DNA of 64,000 bases, from positions 50,922 through 114,921 of the forward strand of contig JAJXYF010000018.1 in the NCBI GenBank assembly GCA_021780755.1, read 5' to 3'. The position numbers and the translations under genes were made by a program. This DNA comes from Deltaproteobacteria bacterium. GTDB lineage: Bacteria > Desulfobacterota > Binatia > Binatales > Binataceae. Numbering within the stretch: position 1 is the first letter of the stretch; each line of letters begins with the position of its first letter. Positions 9,848 to 18,400 of the stretch are shown piece by piece. The notes beneath the pieces were generated by a model. That model was not told the origin of the DNA. It did not search any database and saw only the letters and a list, made by a program, of their open reading frames with translations.

Positions 9848-10221
9848 CCACTCGATCGCCGCCGGGGGGCGAACCCCCCGACGCGATCTCATGCCCCCAC
9901 ACCGCATCCACATTCCCCCCACGTCGCAACTCAAGGTCGTTTTCAAGAGCCGCGTCGATGTATCCTGTATTCCAAGATGCATGCCGCAAGAGGGCGCCCA
10001 TCTGTGCGTTCGGGCACGTGAAGAAGTAGATCGAACCATTAGGAACTGCCGCCAATAACTTGCCGCACGAGCGACGCGAAGTTGCCCACCATCTCGCGAT
10101 ACGCGTGGCGTGTCGCGATCCATTTGCACGGCGGCCGAATTATCGTCTAATTGCCACCACAAAGTTCATCTCTCCGGCGGGCCAAATTTGAACGTCGCCG
10201 CGCCGACGTGGAGTAATCGTT
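9848..10221. other. Intergenic stretch, no convincing gene
   Basis: This 374-bp gap after the dehydrogenase gene holds a GC-rich hairpin near its start and otherwise no frame with recognisable protein features or a good ribosome site. Short frames on both strands are interrupted or of composition typical of non-coding GC-rich DNA. It should contain the promoter of the downstream hydrolase gene, but no clear -35/-10 pair was found. Confidence 0.4.
9863..9880 (+). terminator. GC hairpin after the acyl-CoA dehydrogenase gene
   Basis: A perfect 7-bp inverted repeat, CGGGGGG and CCCCCCG, encloses a CGAA loop 15 bp after the stop codon. No T-run follows, so it is at best a Rho-assisted or RNA 3'-end stabilising hairpin. 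Confidence 0.4.
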
Positions 10222-10935
10222 ATGCCAATCTTCGAACGCACAGGCACTTCGCTCTATTACGAGGAGTTCGGTTCGGGCTACCCGTTGCTGCTCTTCGCGC
10301 CCGGCGGGATGCGCTCAAGTATCGAGTTCTGGCATAAGAGCCCGTTCGATCCGACCAAGGAGTTCGCCGCCAATTTTCGGGTAATAGCGATGGATCAGCG
10401 CAACGCCGGACGCTCGCACGGTCCGGTCAGCGCCGCCGACGGATGGCATACCTATGCAAACGACCATCTCGCGCTGCTCGACCATCTGGGCATCCAGCGC
10501 TGCCATACGATGGGCGGATGTATCGGTTCGACCTACTGCCTGAATCTGATCAAGGCGGCACCCGAGCGGGTCAGCGCCGCGGTACTCCAGAATCCGATCG
10601 GGCTGCACGAAAATCGCGAGGCCTTTCGCGAGATGTTCAACGGCTGGGCGAAGGAATTGCAGCGCAAGGATGCGAGCCTGACCGACGCCGCATTGGCGAG
10701 CTTTCGCGAACAGATGTACGGCAGCGACTTCGTGTTTGGCGTGACGCGCGATTTCGTCCGCTCGTGTGAGACGCCGATGTTGGTGCTGGCGGGTGACGAC
10801 CTGTACCATCCGGCGCCGATCTCACGTGAGATTGCGACGCTCGCGCCCAAGGCCGAGATGGTCGAGCATTGGAAGACGCCCGCCACGGTCGCCGCCGCGG
10901 TCACGCGCGTCCGCGAATTCCTGACCAAGCATTAA
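10222..10935 (+). CDS. Alpha/beta hydrolase with Cys at the nucleophile position
   Basis: A 237-residue alpha/beta-hydrolase. The oxyanion segment (LLLFAPGGMRSS), the MDQRNAGRS loop and the nucleophile elbow are present, but the elbow reads MGGCIG, so Cys100 replaces the usual Ser. A candidate acid (Asp191/192 in LAGDDLYHP) and His215 (VEHWKTP) complete a possible Cys-Asp-His triad. Related proteins are often annotated simply as alpha/beta hydrolases; the substrate is unknown. It is convergent with the MEMO gene, 7 bp apart. ATG 10222 starts the protein without a strong ribosome site. Confidence 0.82.
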   Translation: MPIFERTGTSLYYEEFGSGYPLLLFAPGGMRSSIEFWHKSPFDPTKEFAANFRVIAMDQRNAGRSHGPVSAADGWHTYANDHLALLDHLGIQRCHTMGGCIGSTYCLNLIKAAPERVSAAVLQNPIGLHENREAFREMFNGWAKELQRKDASLTDAALASFREQMYGSDFVFGVTRDFVRSCETPMLVLAGDDLYHPAPISREIATLAPKAEMVEHWKTPATVAAAVTRVREFLTKH

Positions 10936-10942
10936 AGGCGCG

Positions 10943-12175
10943 TCAGTCGATCGCCAGGCTGGCGAAGGAGACCGCGGATTCGGTCTGCGGCTCCATCGCG
11001 ATGTCGTGCATCAGCAGGCGCGCGCGATGGTCGCGCAGCAGTTCGAGCTGGGTGTAGATCGGGGCGAGTCCGCAGATCTTGCGCTGATCATGTTCCCTCG
11101 CGACCTGGGTGAAGAAGGCGTCGGGGTCGCCGCGCTCGATGGTCTCGATCAGCGCGAGGTCCTCGGTCTTGACCCATTCGGCAATCTTGGCGTCGGCGGT
11201 GAAGGAATCGCCGAACTTCTTGCCGACGTGCGCGAAATCGACGCCGGCCACGATTAGCACGCGCCGCTTCTCGTCGGCGATTTCTGCGCGCAACGCGTCG
11301 ATGAAGCCGCCCACCCGCGGGTCTGAGCGGGGCGGCGCGCCACTGGCGACCATCTGATGGAACGAGCTGACGAGGATCGGCACCACCTTGTAGCCCGCGA
11401 TGCCGAGCGCCCACGCCAGGAAGAGGGCCTGGAACTCGATCGAGTGCTCGTTGCGATGGAGCAGCTCATCGGCGAAGAGGTCGCCGTGGCGATAGCGCGC
11501 GGCCACGCGATCGACGAAGTCCCGATCGGTGGCGACCGCGCCGAGCGGCGTCATGTAGTCCTTGCGGGTGGCGGAAAACAGTTGCGGGCCGGCACCGTAA
11601 TGCGACGTGCCGAGAATTATTATGAGGTCGGGCCGCTCGCGTGTGAGCAGCTCGCCGTATGCGTGGGCGTAGGCCGGACCGCCGCGGCGCGGGTCGATAT
11701 GGGGCGCGATGAGTCCGCTCAGCGCCGCGCCGTCGCTATTGGGCTGCGGGATTTGTCCGGGGCCGCCGGGGGCGCGGAAAAACGACTCGATCTCGCGTCG
11801 CAAACGGGCCGGCTCCTGTTCGTAGCACAGGCCGGCGAGCGCGGCCGGGCGCTGCGGATTGCGCGCGAATTCGTCGCGCACTTGCCCCATCCGGGCCGCA
11901 TACGCCGGCGAATCCAGAAAGAATCCCTGATCGAGCGCGCCGATTAATCCGTCGAGATGCTCGATGGGCAGCAGGTCGCCGAAGCGCTTGGTGAACGCGG
12001 CCTGGAGATCGATTTTCGAATACGTGCCATCGAACAGGGTCACGAGAAAATACGCCCCCATGCCGATCACAATCGGGGTCGGCGCGATGCCGCTGGGATC
12101 GCGCAGGCAGATATAGGTCTGGCCATCCTGATCGACGGGAAAGGCCTCGACCGGCCGAATTTTCGGTTTTTCCAT
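10943..12175 (-). CDS. MEMO-family protein (AmmeMemoRadiSam system protein B) with N-terminal PqqD-like domain
   Basis: The C-terminal ~270 residues carry the MEMO fold signature: APHIDPRRGG, ILGTSHYG, NEHSIEFQ and VAGVDFAHVG, with the histidines expected for the metal site. The first ~110 residues form a separate domain (VIGMGAYFLVTLFDGTYS and following helices) that resembles a PqqD-type winged helix; this is tentative. The open frame extends to 12361, but ATG 12175 has an AAGGAG site and gives a sensible N-terminus. The usual AMMECR1 and radical-SAM partners are not in the window. It is divergent from the FAH gene. Confidence 0.82.
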   Translation of the reverse strand: MEKPKIRPVEAFPVDQDGQTYICLRDPSGIAPTPIVIGMGAYFLVTLFDGTYSKIDLQAAFTKRFGDLLPIEHLDGLIGALDQGFFLDSPAYAARMGQVRDEFARNPQRPAALAGLCYEQEPARLRREIESFFRAPGGPGQIPQPNSDGAALSGLIAPHIDPRRGGPAYAHAYGELLTRERPDLIIILGTSHYGAGPQLFSATRKDYMTPLGAVATDRDFVDRVAARYRHGDLFADELLHRNEHSIEFQALFLAWALGIAGYKVVPILVSSFHQMVASGAPPRSDPRVGGFIDALRAEIADEKRRVLIVAGVDFAHVGKKFGDSFTADAKIAEWVKTEDLALIETIERGDPDAFFTQVAREHDQRKICGLAPIYTQLELLRDHRARLLMHDIAMEPQTESAVSFASLAID

Positions 12176-12291
12176 CGGCGACGCGCACTCCTTGCCGAGA
12201 GCCGCGCCGGCGCGCGGCACGACCTGCACAGTCGATGCTAAGGGCTTTGGCGAAACGCGGCAAGCCGCGACCATGAGAGAAAGGGAGGGTT

Positions 12292-12357
12292 GTCGAGCAG
12301 CGCAGAACTGATAGTTTTCGGAGACAGAAACCTTGTGAGGTTTCAGACTTCCTTTGG
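12292..12357. repeat. Dispersed GGTTTC-hairpin repeat, copy A
   Basis: Contains GAAACCT (12327-12333) and AGGTTTC (12338-12344) as inverted arms with a 4-nt loop, then CAGACTTCC. The block TCGAGCAGCGC at its left end also occurs in the copy at 51111-51175. It lies in the leader region just upstream of the FAH gene start at 12377. Confidence 0.5.
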
Positions 12358-12376
12358 TCAACTAAGGAGATGAACG

Positions 12377-13141
12377 ATGAAGATCGTGCGCTTCAGGCAT
12401 GCGGGACGCGACCGTTACGGCGCGCTCGAAGGGGATCGCGTGACACCGCTCGACGGCACGATTGAGGCGCTGACGCCGGCCGTCGGTGGATCACCTGTTG
12501 CACTGAAGGACGTGCGCCTGCTCGCGCCGGCCGTGCCGAGCAAGATTGTCGCAATCGGGCTTAACTATGCCGACCACGCCGCCGAAGGGAATCGCGAATT
12601 GCCGAAAGAGCCGATGTTGTTCATCAAGCCGTCAACCGCGGTAATCGGGCCCGACGACGAGATCGTGTATCCGCCGCAGACCGCCAATCTGCATCATGAG
12701 GGCGAACTGGCGATCGTGATCGGCAAGGCCGCGCGCAATGTTTCGCCGGCGGATGCGCGGCGCTACGTCCTCGGTTATACCTGCGCCAACGACGTGACCG
12801 CGCGCGACCTCCAGCGCCGCGACGTGCAGTTCACGCGCGGCAAAGGCTTCGACACCTTCGCCCCGCTCGGGCCGTGGATCGTCACCGGCCTCGACCCCTC
12901 CGACCTCGCGCTCGAGACGCGCGTCAACGGCGAAGTGCGCCAGAAGAGTCGCACGTCGCAACTCATCTTTAACTGCGATTACCTGGTGAGTTTCATTTCG
13001 CAGGTGATGACGCTGCTGCCGGGCGACGTAATTTCCACCGGAACGCCGGCGGGCGTCGGCCCGATGAAAGTCGGCGACGTGGTCGAGGTCGAGATCGAGC
13101 AAATCGGATGTCTGAAAAACACGATCGCGGCGCCCCGCTGA
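12377..13141 (+). CDS. Fumarylacetoacetate hydrolase family protein
   Basis: A 254-residue FAH-superfamily protein. The N-terminal lid domain (about 55 residues) precedes the catalytic fold, with IGLNYADHA, the metal ligands in HHEGELAIVIG (two acidic residues), NDVTARDLQ, GKGFDTFAPLGPW, and GDVISTGTPAGVG at the end. Members cleave C-C bonds or hydrate or decarboxylate 2-oxo acids in aromatic and ring-fission pathways; the substrate is not clear. The ATG has an excellent AAGGAG site. The gene overlaps the Rieske gene by 34 bp and is divergent from the MEMO gene. Confidence 0.92.
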   Translation: MKIVRFRHAGRDRYGALEGDRVTPLDGTIEALTPAVGGSPVALKDVRLLAPAVPSKIVAIGLNYADHAAEGNRELPKEPMLFIKPSTAVIGPDDEIVYPPQTANLHHEGELAIVIGKAARNVSPADARRYVLGYTCANDVTARDLQRRDVQFTRGKGFDTFAPLGPWIVTGLDPSDLALETRVNGEVRQKSRTSQLIFNCDYLVSFISQVMTLLPGDVISTGTPAGVGPMKVGDVVEVEIEQIGCLKNTIAAPR

Positions 13142-13557
13142 GGCGGCGTCATCCGGCGCGTCGCAACGGCGGCGACGGCGAGCACACCTCAAAGGGCGTC
13201 CGTTACCTGGTCGGCCAGGCCAGGGACGTCAAGCGCGGCGAATCGGTCAAGTTCCTGATGCCGGTGCGCGGCGCTGAGGAAGAATGCTTCGTGATTAACT
13301 TCCGCGGCCATCTCCATGCCTACGTCAATCGATGCCGCCACGTGCCGATGGCGATGGACTGGGTGGACAATCAATTCTTCGGCGAAAAAGGCCGTTACCT
13401 GATGTGCCAGACCCACAACGCCTATTACGAGCCGTCCAACGGCGAATGTATCGCGGGGCCGCCGGAGACCTGCGGCAAGATGCTCTATCGGGTGCCGTTG
13501 GAAATCGAGAACGGGAAAATTTACGCACGGCCGCCGCAGGAAGAGTTCGAGGATTGA
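13108..13557 (+). CDS. Rieske [2Fe-2S] protein
   Basis: A 149-residue ferredoxin-like Rieske protein. The cluster ligands are Cys76 and His78 (NRCRHVP) and Cys100 and His103 (MCQTHNAYY), with a 21-residue spacing between pairs, longer than the most common spacing. Its first 30 residues are basic and probably disordered. It starts inside the 3' end of the FAH gene, so the two are co-transcribed and probably translationally coupled. It likely hands electrons to an oxygenase or a related enzyme not in the window. Confidence 0.88.
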   Translation: MSEKHDRGAPLRRRHPARRNGGDGEHTSKGVRYLVGQARDVKRGESVKFLMPVRGAEEECFVINFRGHLHAYVNRCRHVPMAMDWVDNQFFGEKGRYLMCQTHNAYYEPSNGECIAGPPETCGKMLYRVPLEIENGKIYARPPQEEFED

Positions 13558-13704
13558 GTGACGGGCCTAGCGTCTGACCTCATTCATGCCGGGTGACGCA
13601 CGACGGTCTTTCGCGATGCGACTCAGGCCGACGTTCTTGCCGAGCGGACAAACAACATCGAACCATGCCCGGCTAGCCCGCACCCGCGATCAGACCCACC
13701 TGTT

Positions 13705-13950
13705 TTATTCGTATTCGTCGCCGAAGTGGGCGCGGATGATGCGCGCCTTCAAGTACTCCAGCGTACCCAGGTCTTCGACGATATCGCCGCCGGTGTCGTA
13801 GAAAAAAAGCTCACCGTTCTTGGTGCGGCCGACCGCGATAATCCATTCGAGGTCATCGCGGTCTTCGAGCAGGTAGTTGATGGTTTGGGCAACGCCACGG
13901 CCCGGGATAATCGTGATTTTAGGACGTGCTAGTTTTTCCTGCTTTGGCAT
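13705..13950 (-). CDS. Small conserved-looking hypothetical protein
   Basis: An 81-residue protein with a clear coding character (GRGVAQTINYLLEDRDD, FFYDTGGDIVEDLGTLEYL) but no family that can be named. ATG 13950 is used; a GTG five codons upstream (13965) would add MFTRA. Neither start has a strong ribosome site. It is separated from the rRNA methyltransferase gene on the same strand by a longer gap upstream. Confidence 0.55.
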   Translation of the reverse strand: MPKQEKLARPKITIIPGRGVAQTINYLLEDRDDLEWIIAVGRTKNGELFFYDTGGDIVEDLGTLEYLKARIIRAHFGDEYE

Positions 13951-14022
13951 TGCTCTGGTAAACACCCCTGGCGGGAAGGTGCTCTTGGATCACCTTCGCT
14001 TAGATTAGGAACGCCATCTGAC

Positions 14023-15273
14023 CTAAGTCAATAGCGCGTGAACGGCGACCTCCGCGTGATGCGTGTTCGGAAAGAAATCGAACGCCTGCACCCGACCAAT
14101 CTCGTATCCGCTTGCACACAGGCTTTGCAAGTCGCGCACGAGAGTCGTCGTATCGCATGACACATAAATCACGGCGCGCGGACGCAGGCGCGCCACCGCC
14201 GTCATCAGATCGAGCGCTCCGCTGCGCGGCGGATCGATTATCACGAGCTCGGGCCGATAGTGCGCCCGCTCGAAGAAGCGCGCGGTCTCTGCCGCTTTCA
14301 TCGCGATAAACTGCGCATCCCTCAGACCCATCCGCGCCGCGTTATGCTGCGCGCCGGCGATCGCGAGAGCGTCGGCATCGACGCCGGTGACGCGGGCCCC
14401 GCGGCGGGCGAGCGGCAGGCTGAAATTGCCGGCACCGCAGAACAGATCAAGCAGCGCGGTGCCGTCGCGCACGGCCGCCATCGCGACGACGGTCGCGACC
14501 AGCCGCAAATTTTGCGCGCGGTTGACCTGGCTGAACAGGTCGGCGTCGATCTCGATCACGCATTCGGGTTCCAGTTCGAAGGAGATCTTCGCGTCGCCCA
14601 CCACCTCGCGGGCGCCGCCGCCGCGCAGCACGATACCGCGAATCGCATCGTCAGTACGCATCACCTGATGCGCGCGCGATACCTCGGCATTGCCCGGCGC
14701 CCTGGCGAGACTCGCGACCTGCACTTCGCCGCCGCGATCGCATACGACCTCGATTTCCACACATCGCCGGCCCAACGCCGTGGCCAGCGCCACCGGCATC
14801 CGATCGGGCGTCGCGGCAACCATGCATCGATCGATTTCGACGATCGAATTGCTGCCCGCCTGATGGAATCCGACGCGCCCGCCGGGCGCCGTCTTGAAGC
14901 GCGTGCGCGAACGATATTCGAACTCCGCCGGCGCCGCTTCAACCAGGCCGTTCGGATCGAGTTCGACGCCGAGCACATGGCGAAACTCCGCCGCGATCAA
15001 TTGCGCCTTGAGCGCCACCTGGGCGGGATAGGCGATTTGCTGCCAGTCGCATCCGCCGCATCGCGGCAAATACGCGCACGGCGTTTCGCGCCGGGCCGCC
15101 CCCGGCCGAACAATCCGCTCGATTCGCGCAATCACGTAGTCACGACGTTCCGTCGCCGTCGCGACCTCGAGCAGGTCGCCCGGCACCGCCTGCGCGACCA
15201 TCACGGATTTGCCGTCGATTCTGCCGACGCCGTAAGGCCCGAAGGTCATTGCGTTGATTTCAATTTCCGGCAT
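14023..15273 (-). CDS. Class I SAM-dependent RNA m5U methyltransferase (RlmD/TrmA family)
   Basis: Methylates a uridine in RNA, most likely 23S rRNA. The 416-residue protein has an N-terminal TRAM domain, the [4Fe-4S] site formed by Cys66, Cys72 and Cys75 (CAYLPRCGGC) plus a later Cys in the EIDRC segment, a Rossmann SAM site (LLDLFCGAGNFSLPLA), DPPRSGA and the catalytic Cys in VSCDTTTLVRDL. FNPNT-like ending DFFPNTHHAEVA is typical. The ORF extends to 15330; ATG 15273 begins directly before the TRAM domain and is preferred. The exact target (U747, U1939 or other) is not determined. Confidence 0.88.
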   Translation of the reverse strand: MPEIEINAMTFGPYGVGRIDGKSVMVAQAVPGDLLEVATATERRDYVIARIERIVRPGAARRETPCAYLPRCGGCDWQQIAYPAQVALKAQLIAAEFRHVLGVELDPNGLVEAAPAEFEYRSRTRFKTAPGGRVGFHQAGSNSIVEIDRCMVAATPDRMPVALATALGRRCVEIEVVCDRGGEVQVASLARAPGNAEVSRAHQVMRTDDAIRGIVLRGGGAREVVGDAKISFELEPECVIEIDADLFSQVNRAQNLRLVATVVAMAAVRDGTALLDLFCGAGNFSLPLARRGARVTGVDADALAIAGAQHNAARMGLRDAQFIAMKAAETARFFERAHYRPELVIIDPPRSGALDLMTAVARLRPRAVIYVSCDTTTLVRDLQSLCASGYEIGRVQAFDFFPNTHHAEVAVHALLT

Positions 15274-15397
15274 CGAATGAGCGCTGATGCTGATGATGCG
15301 GCTGAAGGTCGCATCGCATATCCCGCTCATTATAGCCGACCGCGCGAGCCAATGCGCGCGTGAGCAAATGAGGTGGCGACCGGGACCCTCCGCAAAC

Positions 15398-15403
15398 TAT
15401 AAT
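15398..15403 (+). promoter_or_regulatory. Candidate -10 box for the glutamate dehydrogenase gene
   Basis: A perfect TATAAT stands 53 bp before the GTG start. The best matching -35 hexamer, TGGCGA at 15374-15379, is a poor match with an 18-bp spacer. Promoter assignment rests mainly on the -10 box. Confidence 0.35.
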
Positions 15404-15455
15404 TGGCGATTGGGGTAATTGCGTCAGCCCAAACTTCCTGACCTTCGTTCGACAG

Positions 15456-18400
15456 GTGATCTCCGTGGCCAGCGAAATCAGTCAGCAGGAATCCAGCGAG
15501 CAACTCGAAGCGCGGCGGCGCCTCGAGATTTTCACCGAACGATTGTTCGAGCGGTTGCCCGCCGATCTGAGCGATAGCTACCCCGACCATCGGCGGCGCG
15601 CGATCGCCGCCAGCGCATTCGAGTTCTTCGAAGTTCGCGCCGACCCGGTGAGCATCCGCGTGCGCGCGAGCGCCACCGAGGGAGCGATAGTGGTCGAAAC
15701 CGCGATGAGTGATTGCCCCTTCATCGTTGATTCGATTCTGGAATTCCTGCACAAGAGCGAACTTCACGTGCGCCTGCTGCTGCATCCGCTGTTCCAGGTC
15801 GCGCGGGACGCTGACGGCGCCATCGTGACCTTCGAGCAGGCGACCGCGGCCGAGCATGCCGAATCGTTCACGCACGTCGAGATCGATCTCACGCCCGGCA
15901 CACTGACCGCCGCCGCGCTGACGCGCGAACTCACCGAAATTCTGAACGAAGTGCGCGAGGTCACGGGCGACTTCGGCGCGATGACCAAACGCGCGCTCGA
16001 GATATGCGACGAGACGGCGGCCGCGCGCGGCCTGGTCGAAATCCGCGATTTCCTGCGCTGGCTGGTCCAGGATGGCTTCGTTTTTCTCGGCTATCGCCGC
16101 TATCAGGTGATCGACCGTGACGGCCGCCGCGCGCTCGCCACGGTTCGCGATTCGGGTCTCGGCATCATGCGCGATGCGGCCGGCTCGCGCTACGCCGAAC
16201 CGGTCACGCTCGATTCGATGGACCCGGACCATCGCACGCTACTGTTCGACGGGCCGCCGCTAATCGTTGGCAAGGCCCGCGCCGAGGCCCGCGTGCATCG
16301 GCGCGCCCCGCTCGACGACATCACCCTGCGGCGCTGCGCACCCAATGGCGAGGCGGTGGGGTTCGACCGCTTCATGGGTCTGTTTACATCGCGCGCATAT
16401 GCCGAGGAGGCGCAGCACATCCCGGTGCTGCGGGCCAAACTCGCCGAAGTGCTGGAGGCCGAGCACGCGCAGCCCGGCACGCACGATTACAAGGAATCCG
16501 TCGCGGTCTTCAACAGCTTCCCCAAGGAGGAACTGTTCCGCGCGCGCGTGGCCGAATTGCGCGCGCAGATGCGTCTCGTACTCGATCTTAAAAACGCCGG
16601 CGATGTCCGCCTCAGTCTGCAATCCGATCCGGTGCGCGGCAACGTCATCGCGCTCGTCATCATGCCGCGCGAGCACTTCTCAGCCAGCGTCCGGATGCAT
16701 ATTCAGGACGCGCTCGCCCATCATCTCGGCGGCAAGCTGATTTATTATTACCTGGCGCTGGGCGAGAGCTACACCGCGCGGCTGCACTTCTGTTTTGCGG
16801 CGTCGCGACCGCGTCCGGCGGCCGTCGCCGCGATGGAATCCGAGGTCGTCCGGCTCGCCCGCACCTGGGATGATTTTCTGCGCGACCATCTGGTCGAGCG
16901 CCATGGGCAGCCGCGCGGCCACGAGCTCGCCGAGCGTTGGCGCGACGCTTTCAGCGCCGCCTATCGATCGGGTACGGCGGTTGAAATCGCGCTCCACGAC
17001 ATCGAACGCCTGGAGGCCCTGCTCACCGCGGGCGGCGCCTTCAGCGTGGACATCCATACACCGGCGCCGGGCACCACCGGCAATGAAAGCGAACTGCGCA
17101 TGTACGAGCTGCGCGAAGCGCCGATCCTTTCCGAGCTGGTGCCGACGCTGCAAAACTTCGGCATCTCGGTGGTCAGTGAGGAGGCCCATGAGCTGCATCC
17201 GCTAAGCGGCGGGGAGCGGCGCACCGCCTACGTCCAATCCTTTCGCGCGCGGAGCCTTACCGGCGCTGCGCTCGAGCAATTGCCGGGGGCCGGACTGGTG
17301 GCTCAAGCGCTGATCGCGGTGCGCGACGGACTCGCCGAGGATGACGCGCTCAACTTGCTCACCCTGAACGCCGGTCTCGCATGGCGCGAAGTCGCACTGG
17401 TGCGGGCCTATCTCGGCGCCGCCTTCCAGATGAAGCTGGTGCCCGCGCGCCTCTCCGCCCATCGCCCGCTGCTGCTCTATCCGCGGCTCGCGCGCCTGCT
17501 CACCGACTTCTTCGTGGCCCGCTTCGATCCCGATCGCGACCCGCCGCCCGCAACCATCGCCGAACTGCGCACCGCGTATCTCGAACAATGCGGTGCGGTG
17601 GAAAATATCGCCGACGATCGTTTCGCGCGCACCCTGCTCGCGATGGTCGAGGCGACTGTGCGCACCAACTACTTCCAGCCGCAAGCGGCGCCAACGCCCT
17701 ACCTGGCGCTCAAGTTCGAGAGCGCGCGGATTCCGAATCTGCCCGATACCGCCCCGCTCTACGAGATTCACGTCAACAGCCCGCGCATGGAAGGGTGCCA
17801 TCTGCGCGGCGGCAAAATCGCGCGCGGCGGCATCCGCCACAGCGATCGGTCCGACGATTACCGCACCGAAATTCTCGACCTGATGAAGACCCAGACGGTC
17901 AAGAACGCGATCATCGTACCGGTCGGCTCGAAGGGCGGCTTCGTGGTCAAGTCGCGCGGCGTGCGCACGCCCGATCGCGACACGGTGGTCGCGGCCTATA
18001 CTACCCTCATCAACGCGATGCTCGACCTGACCGACAATGTCGTTGAGGGCGCGATCGTGCGGCCGCCGCGAGTGCGCGTGCTCGACACCGATGGACCCTA
18101 CCTGGTGGTCGCCGCCGACAAGGGCACCGCGACTTTTTCGGACATCGCCAACGAAATCGCCGAGAGCCGCGGCTACTGGCTGGGCGACGCGTTCGCCTCC
18201 GGCGGCAAGCACGGCTACGACCACAAGGAGATGGGCATTACCGCGCGCGGGGCATGGGAATCCGCCCGCCGCCACTTGCGCGAGATGGGCCGCGAAATCG
18301 ATCGCGGCACGCCGGTCACGATGGTCGGCATCGGCGATATGTCGGGCGACGTCTTCGGCAATGGCCTGCTGCGCTCCGACAACCTCAAACTCATCGCGGC

